A stretch of DNA of 7,803 nucleotides from Chloroflexota bacterium. Its GTDB lineage: Bacteria > Chloroflexota > Anaerolineae > B4-G1. The DNA lies in assembly GCA_011046405.1 (NCBI GenBank), contig DSAR01000080.1:1-7803 (forward strand), written 5' to 3'. How positions within the stretch are numbered: position 1 is the stretch's first letter; each line of letters opens with the position of its first letter. The position numbers and the translations under genes are program-made. The notes under the pieces were generated by a model. The model searched no databases, was not told where the DNA came from, and saw only the letters and a list, made by a program, of their open reading frames with translations. Of this stretch, positions 5,026 through 7,803 are shown piece by piece.

Positions 5026-7494
5026 ATGTCTTCAGATGCCCACCCGTTGCGCGATGAAATACTCATTGTCCTGCGTAATCTCCAAAATCCAGCCGCTGTT
5101 CGTAATTCCCAGCTATTGGATCATCCCGCCGTACAGGTGGGTTTGGAGACCTCTTCCCGCCCCTGTTCTCATTCTCCTGACGAGCGAGCCATCGCCCTGT
5201 GTGATCGAGTGAAAGCCATCATTGAGGAACTGCGGCTCGAAGAGGATGCGGAGGATCAACGCGCTTACCTGCGCTACCAGGTGCTCCACCTCCTGTTCCG
5301 GCAAGGAATTAGTCCTACGGCAGTACAGCATACCCTGGACATTGGCCACACTTACTTCTATACCTTGCGTAACGAGGCCCTGGATAACGTAGCTACCCTG
5401 CTGACAGCGGCGCTTCCATCGGTGACGCCAGAGACTTCGGTCAGTCCGTCGTTGGAGCCCATACCGAGTGTAATGGGATTTGTGGGCCGGGATGCTGAAC
5501 TCGCTTTTTATCGAGAGCAGCTTGCGACCCATAATCTGGCCGTCATTCACGGCTTTGCCGGTACAGGCAAGAGCGCCCTCGCGGCCCGGCTGGTGGCCGA
5601 TCGGCAGCAATCAGGCTATCCGGTGCTTTGGATCACCTTTTATTCTGGGGTCAACACCGATCTGGACAGCTTCCTTGAGGTGCTGGCCTGCTCACTGGAG
5701 GGCCTGGGAAATCCCGATTTGCAAATCTTTCTCACCGCTGGCGCTCGGGATGCTCGCGCCTATCCGATTGACGCCCGTATCCATTATGCGGCGAATTGCC
5801 TCGTCGCCAACCAGGTCACGCTGTGCCTGGACGACCTGCACCGGGTGGAGCATAACCAGGGGATCCAGCGATTCTTCGACTGCCTGGCGCCCCGCCAACA
5901 GCCGGCCCGTGCACCCTTCATAGCGATCAGCCGCAGCCTGCCCTCGTTTGTCCAGGGGCGTTACGTGGAACCACTGTCGGGTTTGAGTGATCCTGACGCT
6001 CGCCGTTTGATCCTCGACGCCGGGATCGACTGGCTGGACGACGACGATTTCGCCGATCTGCAACGCCGCACCGAGGGCAACGCAGCCTTTCTCAAGTTCT
6101 TCGTGGCCTGGGCACAGGGGTCCAGCGTGAGCCAATTGCCCGAGTTGGGACGAAAGGCCAGGGTACGGGCCTTCATCGCCCAACTGGGTCGGTCGTCACC
6201 CAGTCGCAACTTCCTCCTGGGCGAGATCATGCACGCGCTGGACGATACCGAGCAGGCGGTGCTGGAGCGAGCCGTGTTGTGTCGCAAGTCGATCAACCTG
6301 GGAAACACGGTGTGGGGATTGCTGTTTCCAGATCACGACCTGGATGCAATCGGCGCAGCCCTGCTTCGGCTGGAACGGCGCAATCTTTTGACCAGCCAGG
6401 GGAAAATGGCCTTCTATCGTCCTCACGATCTGGTGTGCAACTATATGCTGGCTCGTTTGGAATGGTTCCCCGACCGTCGTCTGGCGCTACATCGCTTGAT
6501 CGCCCGTTATTATACCGAGATCAGAGACGTACCCGAAGCCGCCTTCCACCTTTGCCAGGCCCAGGACCCGGAGGGCGCGGTCCAGTTGCTCTCCCGGCGC
6601 CTGGACGAGTTGCTTCAAGATGGGCACGCGATGGCGCTCGTCAACCTGGCCGACGATGTCCCAGCGAAAAGCCTCTCGCCACGCCAACGGCTGACCTGGT
6701 ACGCGACGCTGGCCAGTGCGTGGCAGGCAGCGAATCACTTCGAGACAGAAGCTGCGACTCTCCTCTGTCGCGCCCTCGACCTGGGTCCAGATACCGATCA
6801 CGCTGGGCGGCGCGCGCTTTCCAGGGCTCGGGAAAAGGCGCAGGAGGTGGCGGAGACAGATCCGGCTGTAGGACAGCATCTGATCGTTGTCTGCGAGATG
6901 GCTAACTTGCTGTTGGAAGACCTGCATGCGGCCAATTCACCTCGGCGTATCTGGGAGGAGACGGCGAAGTATCTGAGAGCGTTATTGATCACCCAGACGT
7001 TGGGGGATGCGGATGCCCAGTGCGATGCGTGGATCCACCTGGGCCACTGTCTGGCCGAGCGGGATCACCTGGAAGCAGCGGCCCGGGCTTACCGGAAAAC
7101 GATGGGCCTGCAGCCGGGACCAAGCCAGTCTCTAAGTTGCCTGGCCGGTCTGGCCCGTATCTGTCTGGCCCAGGACGATCCAGATCACGCCCAACGCCAC
7201 GTCGAGAAAATGCTGAAGCACCTGCGAGCGGGCGTCCCGGACGACCTGGATGATCCTTTTTGCGTGTTGTTGACTTGTTACCGCGTTCTGGGTGATAGCC
7301 AGGGGCCCCACGCTCGATACGTCGTGGACGTTGCCCGCAACCTGCTGGCTGCCAGCGGGGACGACGAGGAAGATGCTCCCCTCACTTCCCTCGATTTCTC
7401 TGCAACAGAGATAGCTGCCCGCCACGAGTTTGTGGAACGTATAGGCGCTATGTCTCTATCCAGACAGACGACCGAAATGAAGCAGAATCAGTAG
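5026..7494 (+). CDS. HTH-STAND NTPase-TPR protein, probable signal-responsive regulator
   Basis: This 822-aa soluble protein has the layout of a STAND signal-transduction ATPase. Residues 1-75 are helical with no clear family; 80-126 look like a sigma-region-4-type helix-turn-helix (LFRQGISPTAVQHTL then a YFYTLRNEAL recognition-like helix). An NB-ARC-like NTPase follows from FVGRDAE (152-158). It has Walker A GFAGTGKSA (176-184, Lys182), Walker B LCLDD (266-270), a sensor-like AISRS with Arg303, and a GNAAFL motif in the place of GxPLAL. A winged-helix segment (about 400-474) ends in Pro466-His467-Asp468, resembling the MHD motif. The rest is alpha-helical, with TPR-like pairs clearest at 666-735. 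STAND proteins bind a ligand or partner through C-terminal repeats and switch with nucleotide state; the HTH suggests DNA as output. It is divergent from eccC, so control of the secretion genes is inferred from position. ATG 5026 is chosen because the promoter covers the earlier ATG; its AGG at 5017-5019 is a weak ribosome site. Confidence 0.88.
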   Translation: MSSDAHPLRDEILIVLRNLQNPAAVRNSQLLDHPAVQVGLETSSRPCSHSPDERAIALCDRVKAIIEELRLEEDAEDQRAYLRYQVLHLLFRQGISPTAVQHTLDIGHTYFYTLRNEALDNVATLLTAALPSVTPETSVSPSLEPIPSVMGFVGRDAELAFYREQLATHNLAVIHGFAGTGKSALAARLVADRQQSGYPVLWITFYSGVNTDLDSFLEVLACSLEGLGNPDLQIFLTAGARDARAYPIDARIHYAANCLVANQVTLCLDDLHRVEHNQGIQRFFDCLAPRQQPARAPFIAISRSLPSFVQGRYVEPLSGLSDPDARRLILDAGIDWLDDDDFADLQRRTEGNAAFLKFFVAWAQGSSVSQLPELGRKARVRAFIAQLGRSSPSRNFLLGEIMHALDDTEQAVLERAVLCRKSINLGNTVWGLLFPDHDLDAIGAALLRLERRNLLTSQGKMAFYRPHDLVCNYMLARLEWFPDRRLALHRLIARYYTEIRDVPEAAFHLCQAQDPEGAVQLLSRRLDELLQDGHAMALVNLADDVPAKSLSPRQRLTWYATLASAWQAANHFETEAATLLCRALDLGPDTDHAGRRALSRAREKAQEVAETDPAVGQHLIVVCEMANLLLEDLHAANSPRRIWEETAKYLRALLITQTLGDADAQCDAWIHLGHCLAERDHLEAAARAYRKTMGLQPGPSQSLSCLAGLARICLAQDDPDHAQRHVEKMLKHLRAGVPDDLDDPFCVLLTCYRVLGDSQGPHARYVVDVARNLLAASGDDEEDAPLTSLDFSATEIAARHEFVERIGAMSLSRQTTEMKQNQ

Positions 7495-7569
7495 CGGAGC
7501 ACGTTTGTCCATCCCGCGAATAACGCCGGAGGCTATGCCAAGGTGAAAGAATTGAGAGAATACGCGAAA

Positions 7570-7599
7570 TTGACAAGGCGCGTGAGGATGTGCTATACT
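7570..7599 (+). promoter_or_regulatory. Strong extended -10 sigma-70-type promoter
   Basis: A perfect TTGACA (7570-7575) is followed after 18 bp by TATACT (7594-7599), with TGC just before it forming an extended -10. This is the best promoter match in the window and should start transcription near 7606, leaving about 138 nt of leader before the ATG at 7744. The next gene is therefore expected to be transcribed independently of the STAND gene. Confidence 0.75.
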
Positions 7600-7625
7600 C
7601 TACCGTGCCTGGTTTCTTTCCAGAT

Positions 7626-7640
7626 GAGGCGAGACGCCTC
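7626..7640 (+). other. Small leader hairpin
   Basis: GAGGCG (7626-7631), loop AGA, CGCCTC (7635-7640) form a perfect 6-bp GC-rich stem about 20 nt into the predicted transcript. No T-run follows, so it is not an intrinsic terminator. It may stabilise the 5' end of the mRNA or have no function. Confidence 0.5.
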
Positions 7641-7729
7641 CGCTGCTCACCCATCGAAAATTGGCGTGCACTTGTTACTTGCATACTTGGCTTGAGGCCG
7701 TCAGGGTATGCCCAGCTTTCTATTCTCAC

Positions 7730-7735
7730 AAGGAG
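7730..7735 (+). promoter_or_regulatory. Shine-Dalgarno of the exported-protein gene
   Basis: AAGGAG sits 8 nt before ATG 7744, near-ideal in sequence and spacing. It fixes the start of a gene of which only 60 bases are visible. Confidence 0.8.
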
Positions 7736-7743
7736 ACGTTTAC

Positions 7744-7803
7744 ATGAACTATAAATCATTCTTCATCGGCGTGCTCGTCGCTGTATTGGCTTTATTGGTG
7801 CCC
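7744..7803 (+). CDS. N-terminus of an exported or membrane protein, cut by window end
   Basis: Only 20 residues are visible: a short N-terminal region with Lys4, then an unbroken hydrophobic core (FFIGVLVAVLALLVP). This is the shape of a Sec signal peptide or a first membrane helix; the cleavage or lipobox region lies outside the window, so the mature protein and its function are unknown. The strong promoter at 7570-7599 and the AAGGAG ribosome site 8 nt upstream argue that the gene is real and well expressed. It is co-directional with the STAND gene but probably its own transcription unit. Confidence 0.8.
   Translation, partial: MNYKSFFIGVLVAVLALLVP

Larger units (their letters stand above)
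7495..7743. other. Intergenic leader region before the exported-protein gene
   Basis: This 249-bp stretch contains no convincing terminator for the STAND gene, a strong promoter for the next gene, and an untranslated leader of about 138 nt with one small GC-rich hairpin. Weak open frames exist on both strands but lack ribosome sites and cross the promoter. I do not recognise a known riboswitch in the leader. Confidence 0.6.

Noticed and set aside
7543..7695. A GTG-started plus-strand frame of about 50 codons in the last gap
   Set aside because: It spans the strong promoter, has no Shine-Dalgarno and shows no recognisable sequence. The minus-strand frame at 7448-7759 is also rejected: it overlaps the ends of two plus-strand genes.

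Overview
The window is best read as part of an ESX-like (type VII) secretion locus with a divergently transcribed regulatory gene. Moderately GC-rich coding DNA, a single-chain EccC, a WXG100 gene and a helix-turn-helix/STAND-ATPase/TPR protein of a kind common in Chloroflexota suggest an anaerolinean-type chloroflexote. That assignment rests on remembered family character, not on a search, and is tentative.

Layout. On the minus strand a full-length EccC/EssC-type FtsK-SpoIIIE ATPase (4755 down to 514, 1413 aa) is followed, after a 318-bp gap, by a WXG100 (ESAT-6-like) gene starting at 195 and running off the left edge. The gap holds five tandem 11-bp units (374-428), a possible promoter and an excellent Shine-Dalgarno sequence for the WXG100 gene. 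A short open frame also runs through it into the WXG100 start. On the plus strand, back to back with eccC across a 270-bp divergent promoter region, lies an 822-aa protein (5026-7494). It has an N-terminal HTH, an NB-ARC-like STAND NTPase, a winged-helix/PHD segment and C-terminal TPR-like helices. A 249-bp gap with a very strong sigma-70-type promoter leads to the start of an exported or membrane protein (7744 to the right edge).

How the parts fit. EccC is the motor and substrate-recognition ATPase of ESX systems, and WXG100 proteins are its typical substrates or co-substrates, so the two minus-strand genes form a functional pair. Only the first of the three EccC ATPase domains keeps the full set of catalytic residues; the second has Arg in place of the Walker A Lys. 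The divergent HTH-STAND-TPR protein is placed where a pathway regulator or signal sensor would be expected, but that link is inferred from position only. No tRNA, rRNA, CRISPR array or mobile element was seen.
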